DNA of 9,564 nt, taken from the NCBI GenBank assembly GCA_946056345.1, contig CAMGJH010000016.1:1-9564 (forward strand), written 5' to 3'. A program made the position numbers and the translations under genes. Below are positions 1-5,914 of this stretch, in pieces. Source of the stretch: an uncultured Lentisphaeraceae bacterium (lineage in GTDB: Bacteria > Verrucomicrobiota > Kiritimatiellia > RFP12 > DVOR01). How positions within the stretch are numbered: position 1 is the first letter of the stretch; every line of letters begins with the position of its first letter. A model generated the notes under the pieces. It did not search any database, was not told the origin of the DNA, and saw nothing but the letters and a program-made list of their open reading frames with translations.

Positions 1-30
1 GTGCAGATAGAGCAATTTCCTATAAGCTAA
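1..30 (+). CDS. Possible 3' end of an unidentified gene
   Basis: Read in frame 1, the first 30 bases give VQIEQFPIS followed by TAA at 28-30. The stop abuts the A-run of a strong bidirectional hairpin terminator, as expected for the end of a gene converging on the minus-strand gene beyond it. Nine codons are too few to identify a product, and this could be intergenic sequence. The call rests only on the open frame and its position at the terminator. Confidence 0.3.
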   Translation: MQIEQFPIS

Positions 31-81
31 AAAAAGGTGCCGCCCTGTTATCCATGGGATAATCGGGTGGCACCCTTTTTT
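29..81. terminator. Bidirectional rho-independent terminator
   Basis: The left arm (36-53, from GGTGCC to TTATCC) pairs with the right arm (57-74, from GGATAA to GGCACC) around a three-base ATG loop. The roughly 18-bp stem contains two G-T wobbles and one mismatch. An A-run (29-35) precedes it and a T-run (76-81) follows it, so it should terminate transcription from both directions. It lies just past the stop of the minus-strand gene at 111 and past a possible stop at 28-30 on the plus strand, which fits a shared terminator between convergent genes. Confidence 0.85.
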
Positions 82-110
82 CTCTATATGCTTATTAAGC
101 AGTCAGCATA

Positions 111-629
111 TTATTTCTTCTTGCTGTTCTTAGCATCCTTGCCGTTCTTGTCGGCGTTCTTCTCAGGCTTATTCTTCTCAGCCTTGACGGACTTCTTAAA
201 AAGTCCCTTTTTCTTTGCAGGGGTAGGAATTGCTCCGCCGCGGACACTCTTAATCTCTGTGATATAGATTCCGCTTACGGTTACCTTACATTCCTTGCCT
301 ACTGGAAGCAGTTCGAAAACCTTGGCATCAGCGATGAGGTTCATCGGCTTGCTGCCGGCACCAACGACACGAGCCTTAACAATAGGAAACTTGGCGCGGC
401 GGGCATACTTAGGAACCTGTTCTGTAACTACCTTCGGCAGATTTGCTTCACTGATTTTCTGCTTCTTTTTGTCAATAATCAGCATCGAGACTACCTGAGC
501 TGCCGCCGCTAAGGCCTCCTGCTGAGAGTTTGCTTTTTTCTGTAATCTGCTGCCTACAATCATCAGAACAATGAATAAAACAAGCACAACGGCTAGAATA
601 GACAACAGTACGATCAACCATGCTGGCAT
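111..629 (-). CDS. Small basic single-pass membrane protein, Lachnospiraceae-type, function unknown
   Basis: This 172-residue protein begins with one hydrophobic segment (about residues 4-26). A charged/Gln/Ala stretch (28-46) follows, then a compact domain of about residues 47-131 with motifs such as SMLIIDKKK, EQVPKYARR and VSGIYITEIKSVRG. The tail (138-172) is extremely lysine-rich and probably disordered. Only one membrane segment is seen, and the lysine-rich side is more likely cytoplasmic, but topology is not settled. From memory, short proteins with this core (VIDKKK, then EQxPKYxRR, then VSGIYITE) are common uncharacterised proteins in Lachnospiraceae; I know no function. The ATG at 629 is supported by an AGGGAGGTT ribosome binding site (plus coordinates 635-643) and a good promoter upstream. 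A strong terminator follows the stop. Base composition differs from the DNA beyond 911. Confidence 0.85.
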   Translation of the reverse strand: MPAWLIVLLSILAVVLVLFIVLMIVGSRLQKKANSQQEALAAAAQVVSMLIIDKKKQKISEANLPKVVTEQVPKYARRAKFPIVKARVVGAGSKPMNLIADAKVFELLPVGKECKVTVSGIYITEIKSVRGGAIPTPAKKKGLFKKSVKAEKNKPEKNADKNGKDAKNSKKK

Positions 630-665
630 AACGTAACCTCCCTATGTAAAATGTCATACCCATAT

Positions 666-693
666 ATTTTACCATTTTTGACGGAAAATTCAA
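666..693 (-). promoter_or_regulatory. Sigma-A-type promoter for the minus-strand membrane protein gene
   Basis: Read on the minus strand, TTGAAT (plus 688-693) and TAAAAT (plus 666-671) are separated by 16 bases. The -10 box is preceded by TGG, giving an extended -10 (TGn) element. About 36 bases separate it from the start codon, with an AGGGAGGTT ribosome binding site between. The surrounding DNA is very AT-rich, typical of low-GC Gram-positive promoters. The call is from consensus match only. Confidence 0.65.
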
Positions 694-762
694 CTGTTTT
701 CTTGTGGTGATTCAGGTGCTGTTACAATTTAACAATTTCAGCAATCTTTTTTCAAATGATTG

Positions 763-791
763 TTGATGTAAAGCAAAAATTACGATACAAT
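763..791 (+). promoter_or_regulatory. Sigma-A-type promoter for the hemerythrin fragment
   Basis: TTGATG (763-768) and TACAAT (786-791) are separated by an ideal 17-base spacer in AT-rich DNA. An AGGGAGG ribosome binding site (833-839) and the ATG at 845 follow. The 630-844 spacer therefore holds two divergent promoters and no other gene that I can see. A short inverted repeat, CAATC (742-746) and GATTG (758-762), lies directly before the -35 box; it is too short to call an operator. Confidence 0.7.
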
Positions 792-844
792 AGTTAGAAA
801 GAATATGAAATAAATTGTGAATTTTAAAAATCAGGGAGGCATAC

Positions 845-910
845 ATGAAGGTAGAATTTGATGAGAGTCTGGTAACAGGCAATACTATGATTGACAATCA
901 GCACAAGGAA
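845..910 (+). pseudogene. Bacteriohemerythrin, N-terminal 22 codons only
   Basis: Starting at ATG 845, five bases after an AGGGAGG ribosome binding site, the 22 recognisable residues include ESLVTGNTMIDNQHKE. This is the N-terminal signature of bacterial hemerythrins, which are oxygen-binding di-iron four-helix bundles of about 135 residues. His20 in the IDNQHKE motif corresponds to the first iron-ligand histidine. The family similarity then stops: the next codons read Arg-Ser-Ser-Ser and continue as unrelated sequence. The HxxxE and later histidine ligands and about 110 residues are missing, so no functional hemerythrin is made. The promoter and start are intact, so the loss is at the 3' side only, exactly where base composition changes. 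An artificial join is the simplest explanation. Confidence 0.75.
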
Positions 911-920
911 CGCTCTAGTT
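905..920. other. Junction between two unlike DNA blocks (probable chimeric join)
   Basis: The hemerythrin family match ends at the GAA codon 908-910, so the breakpoint is placed at about 911-913. To the left the spacers are AT-rich (14 G+C in the 60 bases 721-780), with Firmicutes-type signals and gene types. To the right the DNA is GC-rich with genes of Verrucomicrobiota type. No insertion-sequence end, attachment-site repeat, tRNA or integrase is visible at the boundary. The exact base cannot be fixed without the parent sequences. Confidence 0.7.
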
Positions 921-958
921 CAAGGGGGCGGAAATGTCGCTTGGGTGGCTTTTTCTGC

Positions 959-988
959 TTGACGCTTGGGCGGCTTCGCTTGTATACT
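959..988 (+). promoter_or_regulatory. Promoter of the pilus-type operon
   Basis: TTGACG (959-964) and TATACT (983-988) are separated by 18 bases. The boxes lie about 53 bases upstream of the ATG at 1042, which has an AAAGGAG ribosome binding site at 1028-1034. Both boxes are close to the sigma-70 consensus in otherwise GC-rich DNA, so this is the probable start of transcription for the first four genes. No obvious operator repeat overlaps it. Confidence 0.65.
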
Positions 989-1041
989 ATGCGTAGTGAA
1001 ATGGTTAGAAGAGGCCGAGTTTGGCCGAAAGGAGCCGTAGA

Positions 1042-1848
1042 ATGAAGTCGATGATGCTTTTGATGGTTGCAGCCGTGCTTTGCGCGGGTGAAGCGATGGC
1101 GCAGGGTCGCCGGGGTGGGGCGAATGCCGCAGGGGCTGGCAAGAGTGATGGCGCGATGATTGTGATTCGCGAGATTACTGGAGTGGGGGGCGACAGCGAC
1201 TATATGGTTGTGGCACCGCAGGTTGACGAGAAGTTCAAGAAGAAAGTCAATCACACCGATTCCTACAAGAAGGACGGTGCCAAGGGCTGGCACTACTTCG
1301 AGGTGGCCTATCAGGTGAAGAATGGCGACCCGGTGGCCAAGAAGCCGATTCTGGTGCTCCCGGAGGTGGAGATCACCTACGCGCTGCTCTATGATATGAA
1401 GAAGTCGAAGATCGCTGCCTCGGTGGCGCAGAATGCGAAGAAGGCCGGCGGGGCGATTGGTTGGGACGACCCCAAGCAGCTCTACTCGCTGATTACCGAG
1501 ACCTTCACCTACACCTCCATCACCCCCGGGCGCGAGCACTACGCCGCGGTCTGCGTGCCGCCGAGCTCGGTGGCGGTCTATGGCGATCCGATTCTCTTCT
1601 CGGTGCAGATCAAGGTCAACGGCGTGCAGCAGGGTGAGATTAAGACCGAGCTCTCGGCTGGGGCGAAGATTGACGACAAGGACCTGAAGGGGCTGGTTGT
1701 CGAGAATGGCAAGCCGTCGGCTTGGTGGGAGCGGATTGAGAACTTGACGCAGAGCGTGGTCAAACGCGAGGGGATTTTGCGCGATCGTTCGGCGACGCCG
1801 TTCGTGATGGCCGGCGATGCCTTCTACGATCAGGTCAAGACCAAGTAA
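1042..1848 (+). CDS. Secreted Amuc_1102-like protein, first gene of the pilus-type operon
   Basis: This 268-residue protein starts with a clear type I signal peptide, a hydrophobic run ending GEAMA with cleavage likely after Ala20, so the mature protein should be periplasmic or envelope-bound. A Gly/Ala/Arg-rich linker (21-36) leads into a mostly beta-type domain (about 38-215) and a C-terminal part with a helical look (about 225-268). I see no catalytic motif. Gene order matches Amuc_1102 of Akkermansia muciniphila, which lies beside the PilM, Amuc_1100 and secretin genes and, as I recall, has an immunoglobulin-like fold linked to type IV pili; the assignment rests mainly on context. ATG 1042 is chosen over the in-frame TTG at 1021 because AAAGGAG (1028-1034) sits seven bases before it and the signal peptide begins there. 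A 48-base gap without a strong terminator separates it from the next gene. Confidence 0.8.
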   Translation: MKSMMLLMVAAVLCAGEAMAQGRRGGANAAGAGKSDGAMIVIREITGVGGDSDYMVVAPQVDEKFKKKVNHTDSYKKDGAKGWHYFEVAYQVKNGDPVAKKPILVLPEVEITYALLYDMKKSKIAASVAQNAKKAGGAIGWDDPKQLYSLITETFTYTSITPGREHYAAVCVPPSSVAVYGDPILFSVQIKVNGVQQGEIKTELSAGAKIDDKDLKGLVVENGKPSAWWERIENLTQSVVKREGILRDRSATPFVMAGDAFYDQVKTK

Positions 1849-1896
1849 CCTCTTTCACCCGCCGCCGCCAGCGGTCTGAATGGCGAGAAGGGCTTT

Positions 1897-3588
1897 ATGG
1901 AACGGATTCTAACACTGAATATCGGAGCCACGCGCCTGGCGTTGGCCGAGTTCGAGGTACGCCCCGGCAAGGGGCCGAACCTCTTGCGCTATGCCTTCGG
2001 CGAGGTGCCTGAGGGGTTGACCGAGACGCCGGATTCGCTGGCGGTGGGGCTGGAGCAGGCGCTGCGCGCGCTGATGGCTTCGGCCGGTATCCGCGCGGGG
2101 CGGACGCTGGTCTCGCTCTCCGGGCAGATGGCCTTCCCGCGCTTTGTCAAGGTGCTGGCCGAGACACCCGAGAAGGTGCGCGAGCAGATTCGCTTCGAGG
2201 TTGAGCAGAACGTTCCCTTCCCGCTGAGCGAGGCGATTTGGTCCGACGCGCTCATCGGCGAGCCGCTGGCCGGCGAACAGCACGTGATGATTGTCGCCGC
2301 GCGCGCGGACATTGTCTCGGCCGTCACCAAGGCGCTCTTGAATGCCGGGTGCGAGCCGGAGGTGGTGGATGTGGCCCCGGTGGCGCTCTACAATGGCGTG
2401 CGCTTCAACTATCCCGAGGCTGACGGCTGCACGTTGGTGGTGGATATTGGCGCGCGCTGCACTAACCTGGTCTTCGTGGAGCAGGACCGCATCTTCTACC
2501 GCACAATCCCCGTGGCCGGCAACACCATCACCTCCGAGATCGCCAAGACCTTCGGCCTCTCGCAAGAGGATGCCGAGACCTTCAAGTGCGAGCGCGGGCT
2601 GGTGGCCCAGGGCGGCGCCTTCGCCGTGGATGACCCGGATGTGGACCGCCTCTCGAAGGTCATCCGCAACGTGATGACGCGCCTCAATGCCGAGGTGACG
2701 CGCTCGATTGCCTTCTATCGCAGCCAGCAGGAGGGCAACGCCCCGGTGCGCGTGCTCTTGACCGGTGCCTCCGCGCAGTTGCCCTATATGCAGAACTTCT
2801 TCGAGGAGAAGCTGCAGGTGGAGGTGGACTTCTTGAACCCCTTCCAGACGGTGGGCTATCCCGGGAACATCGACCCCGAGCAGTTTGGGCGCGATGCCTT
2901 CTCGCTGCCCGCGCTCGTGGGCCTGGCCCTGCGCCGCGGCCTCTCTTGCCCGGTGGAAATCAACCTCGTCTCGCAGGACATTGCTGCGCGCAAGACCTTC
3001 CGCAAGCGCCTTCCCTTCCTCACCATCGCGGCCCTGGGGCTCCTGGTGAGTGCCGGCATCTGGCTGGTCTACGTCAACAACATCCGCTCGCTCTACGAGA
3101 GCCAGAGCGAGAAGATTCAGCGCCGAATCGACGACCATCAGGACCTTCAGGAGGCCTTCGACAAGGTCGACAAGCAGGCCAAGAGCGCCCAGGCCCGCGC
3201 CGAGGCCTATCGCGCGTTGCTGCAGAAGCGCGGCAAGTGGATGGGAATGCTCACCGCCGTCAACCGCGCCATCCCCGGCGGGCTCTGGATTACCTCCCTG
3301 AAAGCCAACCGCGAGGGGGGCGAGGTCAAGGGGCTGAACCTCTCGGTCTCGGTGTGGAAGGATTTGGAGGAGACGCGCTCGGCCTCCGGCAAGACGATTG
3401 ACGAGACGGTGGCCGCTCGCTTGGCCGAGCAGCCAGTCTTCGCCGACGACCCCAAGCAAATCCCCATTAGCAAGAAGGATCAATCTCTCCCCTGGATGAC
3501 CTCCTTTAATATCACCGCCAACCTCAAGGCCGCCGAAGCCGAGCAGGCCAAGAAACCCGCCTCCGGGCGCAGCCGCAGGAGCCGTTAA
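1897..3588 (+). CDS. pilM: PilM-PilN fusion (GspL-like architecture), pilus/secretion alignment complex
   Basis: At 563 residues this is much longer than PilM alone (about 350). Residues 1-348 are an actin-like PilM/FtsA-type ATPase domain: LNIGATRLALAEFE (7-20), the PilM-typical NVPFPLSEAIWSD (105-117), the phosphate loop VVDIGARCTNLVF (181-193), a TIPVAGNTIT segment (203-212) and the nucleotide-site motif LLTGASAQLPY (287-297). Residues 353-563 look like PilN: the start EINLVSQD (354-361) resembles the INLLP peptide that PilN inserts into PilM, followed by a membrane helix (about 372-393), a coiled coil (about 397-440) and a small domain with IPGGLWITSL (459-468). The expected topology is PilM domain in the cytoplasm and PilN domain in the periplasm. 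GspL of type II secretion is a comparable natural fusion. The next gene starts two bases after the stop. The ribosome binding site is an AGAAGGG-like run just before ATG 1897. Confidence 0.88.
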   Translation: MERILTLNIGATRLALAEFEVRPGKGPNLLRYAFGEVPEGLTETPDSLAVGLEQALRALMASAGIRAGRTLVSLSGQMAFPRFVKVLAETPEKVREQIRFEVEQNVPFPLSEAIWSDALIGEPLAGEQHVMIVAARADIVSAVTKALLNAGCEPEVVDVAPVALYNGVRFNYPEADGCTLVVDIGARCTNLVFVEQDRIFYRTIPVAGNTITSEIAKTFGLSQEDAETFKCERGLVAQGGAFAVDDPDVDRLSKVIRNVMTRLNAEVTRSIAFYRSQQEGNAPVRVLLTGASAQLPYMQNFFEEKLQVEVDFLNPFQTVGYPGNIDPEQFGRDAFSLPALVGLALRRGLSCPVEINLVSQDIAARKTFRKRLPFLTIAALGLLVSAGIWLVYVNNIRSLYESQSEKIQRRIDDHQDLQEAFDKVDKQAKSAQARAEAYRALLQKRGKWMGMLTAVNRAIPGGLWITSLKANREGGEVKGLNLSVSVWKDLEETRSASGKTIDETVAARLAEQPVFADDPKQIPISKKDQSLPWMTSFNITANLKAAEAEQAKKPASGRSRRSR

Positions 3589-3590
3589 CT

Positions 3591-4715
3591 ATGGATACGA
3601 AGCAAAAGATTACCTTCGCCGTTGTTGGCGTGGTCTGTGGTGCGGCCATCATCGCGATGTTGGTCTTCCTCTTTATGCTCATCGGCCAGATGTCCGAGGC
3701 TAAGCAGGTGCGCGACGACGCCGAGGCCACCCTCACCGGCTATTACAACAGCGAGCGCTACCCCAACGAAGGGAACCGCAAGATCCGCCAGCAGGACGCG
3801 CAAGCCTACACGCAGGTGGCCGACGCCGCGCGCGCCCTCCTCTCCCACGGGTTGGAGATTCCGCAGGGCGAAACGCCTTCGCAGTTCGTCACGCGCATCG
3901 GCGAGAGCGTCCGCCTGCTCAACGAGCGCCAGAGCGCCCTCAAGAAGGGGGCCCTGCCCGCCGCCAAGAAGAGCGCCGCCGAGCCCGAGGCTGTGATGGA
4001 TTACGCCTTCGGCCGCTATGTGGTTCAGGGCGAGATGCCGGCCGATGACGGCACCACCGTGCCGCGTCTGGCCACTCAGTTCGCGGCCATCGAGCACGTC
4101 TGCAACCTCTTGCTCGATCGCGGGGCCCTGGAAATTACCGAGGTCACGCGCACGGTCTTCGAGACCGCCGCTCAGGCCAAGCCCGAGGCCGAAGAGCCCC
4201 GCACCACGCGCCGCTCCCGCCGCAATCGCAAGGCCGAGGCCGAGCCCGCTGCCGCCACCGCCGATGCCCTCGACCCCGTGCTTGAGCAGGACGGCGTCAC
4301 GCGCGAGAGCTACACCATTCGTTTCCACGCCCGCTACACCACGCTGGCCACCGTGCTCAACGACCTGGTCAAGTCCCCCCTCTTCGTCGTCGTCATCGAC
4401 GTCTCCATCGCCCGCCCCGTGCTGATTCGCGACCGCGTGGCCGATATGGTCAAGAAGCGCGAAGCCCAGCGGGCCGTCATCGCTCGCCGCGCCGCCAACG
4501 CCCGCACCGAGGAGGAGAAAAAGGCCGCCGAAGCTGCCGCCGCCAAACCGCTCTTTGATGGCGCCTCCCCGGCCGAGCGCTTGGTCACCGACCCCGAGCA
4601 CTCCACGCCCCTGGAGATTACCTTGAAGTTTGATGTCTACTCCGTGCCTCCGGCCCCCGAGGCCGCTGCCGACGAAGCAGCGCCCGTCGCCCCCGCCGAA
4701 ACCGAAGGGAACTGA
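3591..4715 (+). CDS. Amuc_1100-like, PilO-type inner-membrane protein
   Basis: The protein has 374 residues: a short cytoplasmic N-terminus, one membrane helix (about 9-32), a coiled-coil-like stretch (34-120), then two alpha/beta-type segments. The first (136-190) contains DYAFGRYVV and TQFAAIEHVCNLLLDRGALE; the second (238-350) contains TIRFHARYTTLATVLNDLV and ends in the strand LEITLKFDVY. Two charged or Ala/Pro-rich linkers (193-226, 286-325) and an Ala/Pro/Glu tail (353-374) interrupt or end the fold. The order of helix, YYNSER motif, paired ferredoxin-like segments and acidic tail matches Amuc_1100 of Akkermansia (317 residues as I recall) and, more remotely, PilO/GspM, which pair with PilN/GspL at the inner membrane. 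The position directly after the PilM-PilN fusion supports this. AGGAG (3577-3581) lies nine bases before the ATG, inside the previous gene, suggesting translational coupling. Confidence 0.85.
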   Translation: MDTKQKITFAVVGVVCGAAIIAMLVFLFMLIGQMSEAKQVRDDAEATLTGYYNSERYPNEGNRKIRQQDAQAYTQVADAARALLSHGLEIPQGETPSQFVTRIGESVRLLNERQSALKKGALPAAKKSAAEPEAVMDYAFGRYVVQGEMPADDGTTVPRLATQFAAIEHVCNLLLDRGALEITEVTRTVFETAAQAKPEAEEPRTTRRSRRNRKAEAEPAAATADALDPVLEQDGVTRESYTIRFHARYTTLATVLNDLVKSPLFVVVIDVSIARPVLIRDRVADMVKKREAQRAVIARRAANARTEEEKKAAEAAAAKPLFDGASPAERLVTDPEHSTPLEITLKFDVYSVPPAPEAAADEAAPVAPAETEGN

Positions 4716-4717
4716 TT

Positions 4718-5842
4718 ATGGCCTCCAACCTCCCCCCCATTCTGCGTCAGTACGACCGCTTGGCCGCCGTCGCCGTCCTCGCAATCCTCCTCCTCTCGCT
4801 CCTCTACCTCATCTTCGCCGGGCTGCGTCAGACCCAGGAGGTGCAGGATTACGACGGCACTGTCGCCCTTCGCCAACCCACGAAGGCCGACCTGCAGTCC
4901 GCCTCCGTGGCCAAGGACCTCAAGCTGATTGAAGAGACCGTCACCCCACCCAAGACGGCCCTGCTCTCCGTCCAGCAAGATCCGGAGGCCGCAAACCTCT
5001 GCACCCCCGAGCGTCGCCTCCTCTGCGTGGCCTGCGCCAAGCCCATCTCTTGGAAGGCCGAGAAGTGCCCCTTCTGCGAAACTGTCCAGCCCACCGAGAA
5101 GAAGCTTGACCTTTCCACCATCGATTCCGATGGCGATGGCCTCACCGACCAGTGGGAGCTCAAGTACGGCCTCAACCCGCAGGACCCCACCGATGCCGAC
5201 CTCGATACCGATAAGGATGGCTTCACCAACCTCGAAGAGTTCGAGGCGAAGACCGACCCCACTGACCCCAAGTCGCACCCCGGCTACGAAACGCGGATGA
5301 GCGTCTCGGCCATTGAAGGCAAGAAGCTCCCTCTGCGCGCTATCGACAAGATGGAACTGCCCTCCATCACCGGCGCCGACGGTAAGCCCGTGCGCCACTT
5401 CCAGGTCACTTTCGTCTCGGTGGCGGAAGATGGCACCCAGGGCACCACGCCGTTGCGCGTTAAGGATGGCGAGCTAATCGGCAAGTCCGGCTACCGCCTC
5501 ATCGCCTACACCGAGCTGCCCAAGAAGCAGATCACCGTCGGTGCCAACAAGCAACTGCGCTTCATCAACGTCTCCACCGTTGAAGTCGAGCGCGTGGCTG
5601 ACAAGAAGCGCGTGGTCACTGTCTTCAAGGATCCGAGCAACCCGGATTGGCCCGGCGACCCACTCCTTGAGCAGAAGGCGACCATCGCCATCGACCTCCC
5701 GGAGACCTCGCCGGTCACCGTCGCCCCGGGTGAAACCTTCGCCGTTAAGGGCGAAAAGTTCACCGTCCTGGCCGTCGACCCCGAACAGAAGCTCGTTAGG
5801 GTCGAAAAAAATGCGGATAAAAAGACTTTTGACTTGAAATAG
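4718..5842 (+). CDS. PilP-position membrane protein with zinc ribbon and TSP3-like calcium loops (Amuc_1099 position)
   Basis: This 374-residue protein has one membrane helix (about 15-36) with a short cytoplasmic lead. A linker ends in a four-cysteine zinc-ribbon motif: CVAC (103-106) and CPFC (117-120). Two calcium-binding loops follow: DSDGDGLTDQWE (136-147) and DTDKDGFTNLEEF (163-175). Their spacing, with NPQDPTD between and TDPTDPKSHP after, is typical of thrombospondin type-3 or dockerin-like repeats. Residues about 190-374 are beta-rich, ending in GETFAVKGEKFTVL and alternating strands. It occupies the slot held by pilP in pilMNOPQ operons, between PilO and the secretin, and by Amuc_1099 in Akkermansia. 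A role linking the inner-membrane complex to the secretin is inferred from position and single-pass topology; no PilP sequence match is claimed. It starts two bases after the previous stop, with a GAAGGGA ribosome binding site (4704-4710). Confidence 0.82.
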   Translation: MASNLPPILRQYDRLAAVAVLAILLLSLLYLIFAGLRQTQEVQDYDGTVALRQPTKADLQSASVAKDLKLIEETVTPPKTALLSVQQDPEAANLCTPERRLLCVACAKPISWKAEKCPFCETVQPTEKKLDLSTIDSDGDGLTDQWELKYGLNPQDPTDADLDTDKDGFTNLEEFEAKTDPTDPKSHPGYETRMSVSAIEGKKLPLRAIDKMELPSITGADGKPVRHFQVTFVSVAEDGTQGTTPLRVKDGELIGKSGYRLIAYTELPKKQITVGANKQLRFINVSTVEVERVADKKRVVTVFKDPSNPDWPGDPLLEQKATIAIDLPETSPVTVAPGETFAVKGEKFTVLAVDPEQKLVRVEKNADKKTFDLK

Positions 5843-5846
5843 TCAA
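5829..5846. repeat. Perfect inverted repeat overlapping the secretin promoter
   Basis: TTGACT (5829-5834) and AGTCAA (5841-5846) form a perfect six-base inverted repeat around TGAAAT, spanning the last codons and stop of the preceding gene. It covers the -35 box (5834-5839) of the proposed secretin promoter. This could be a regulator site or a weak RNA hairpin. The short arms mean chance cannot be excluded. Confidence 0.4.
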
Positions 5847-5862
5847 GTTATTAGGCTATACT
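5834..5862 (+). promoter_or_regulatory. Internal promoter for the secretin gene
   Basis: TTGAAA (5834-5839) and TATACT (5857-5862) are separated by exactly 17 bases. The -35 box overlaps the end of the upstream gene. The 72-base gap 5843-5914 is unlike the two-base gaps earlier in the operon and supports a separate transcription start. A small CGGG/CCCG hairpin (5881-5893) lies in the presumed leader, and GGAGA (5901-5905) is the ribosome binding site for ATG 5915. The -10 hexamer is identical to that of the operon promoter at 983-988. Confidence 0.65.
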
Positions 5863-5914
5863 AGACTCACGATTTGGAAACGGGCAAGACCCGATAATGC
5901 GGAGATAACCTGCT

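Noticed and set aside
742..762. Short inverted repeat CAATC/GATTG before the hemerythrin promoter
   Set aside because: Five-base arms with an 11-base loop are expected by chance in such AT-rich sequence.
845..1045. Open frame of 66 codons whose stop overlaps the ATG at 1042 (ATGA), looking like a small gene translationally coupled to the operon
   Set aside because: Only the first 22 codons match anything, a hemerythrin start. The rest lies across the composition boundary and over the operon promoter, so the frame is a product of the join and the overlap is coincidental.
898..1539. Minus-strand open frame of 213 codons rich in His and Arg crossing the boundary
   Set aside because: It spans both DNA blocks and lies antisense to the signal-peptide protein, so it cannot be a natural gene if the boundary is a join.
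1849..1896. Possible terminator or attenuator between the first and second operon genes
   Set aside because: Only short GC-rich complementarity and no T-run, so read-through is expected.
1909..3483. Very long open frame (524 codons) on the minus strand opposite the PilM-PilN gene
   Set aside because: GC-rich codon usage leaves few stops on the opposite strand. The translation is rich in His/Arg/Gly/Leu with no recognisable domain, while the plus strand encodes clear PilM and PilN motifs.
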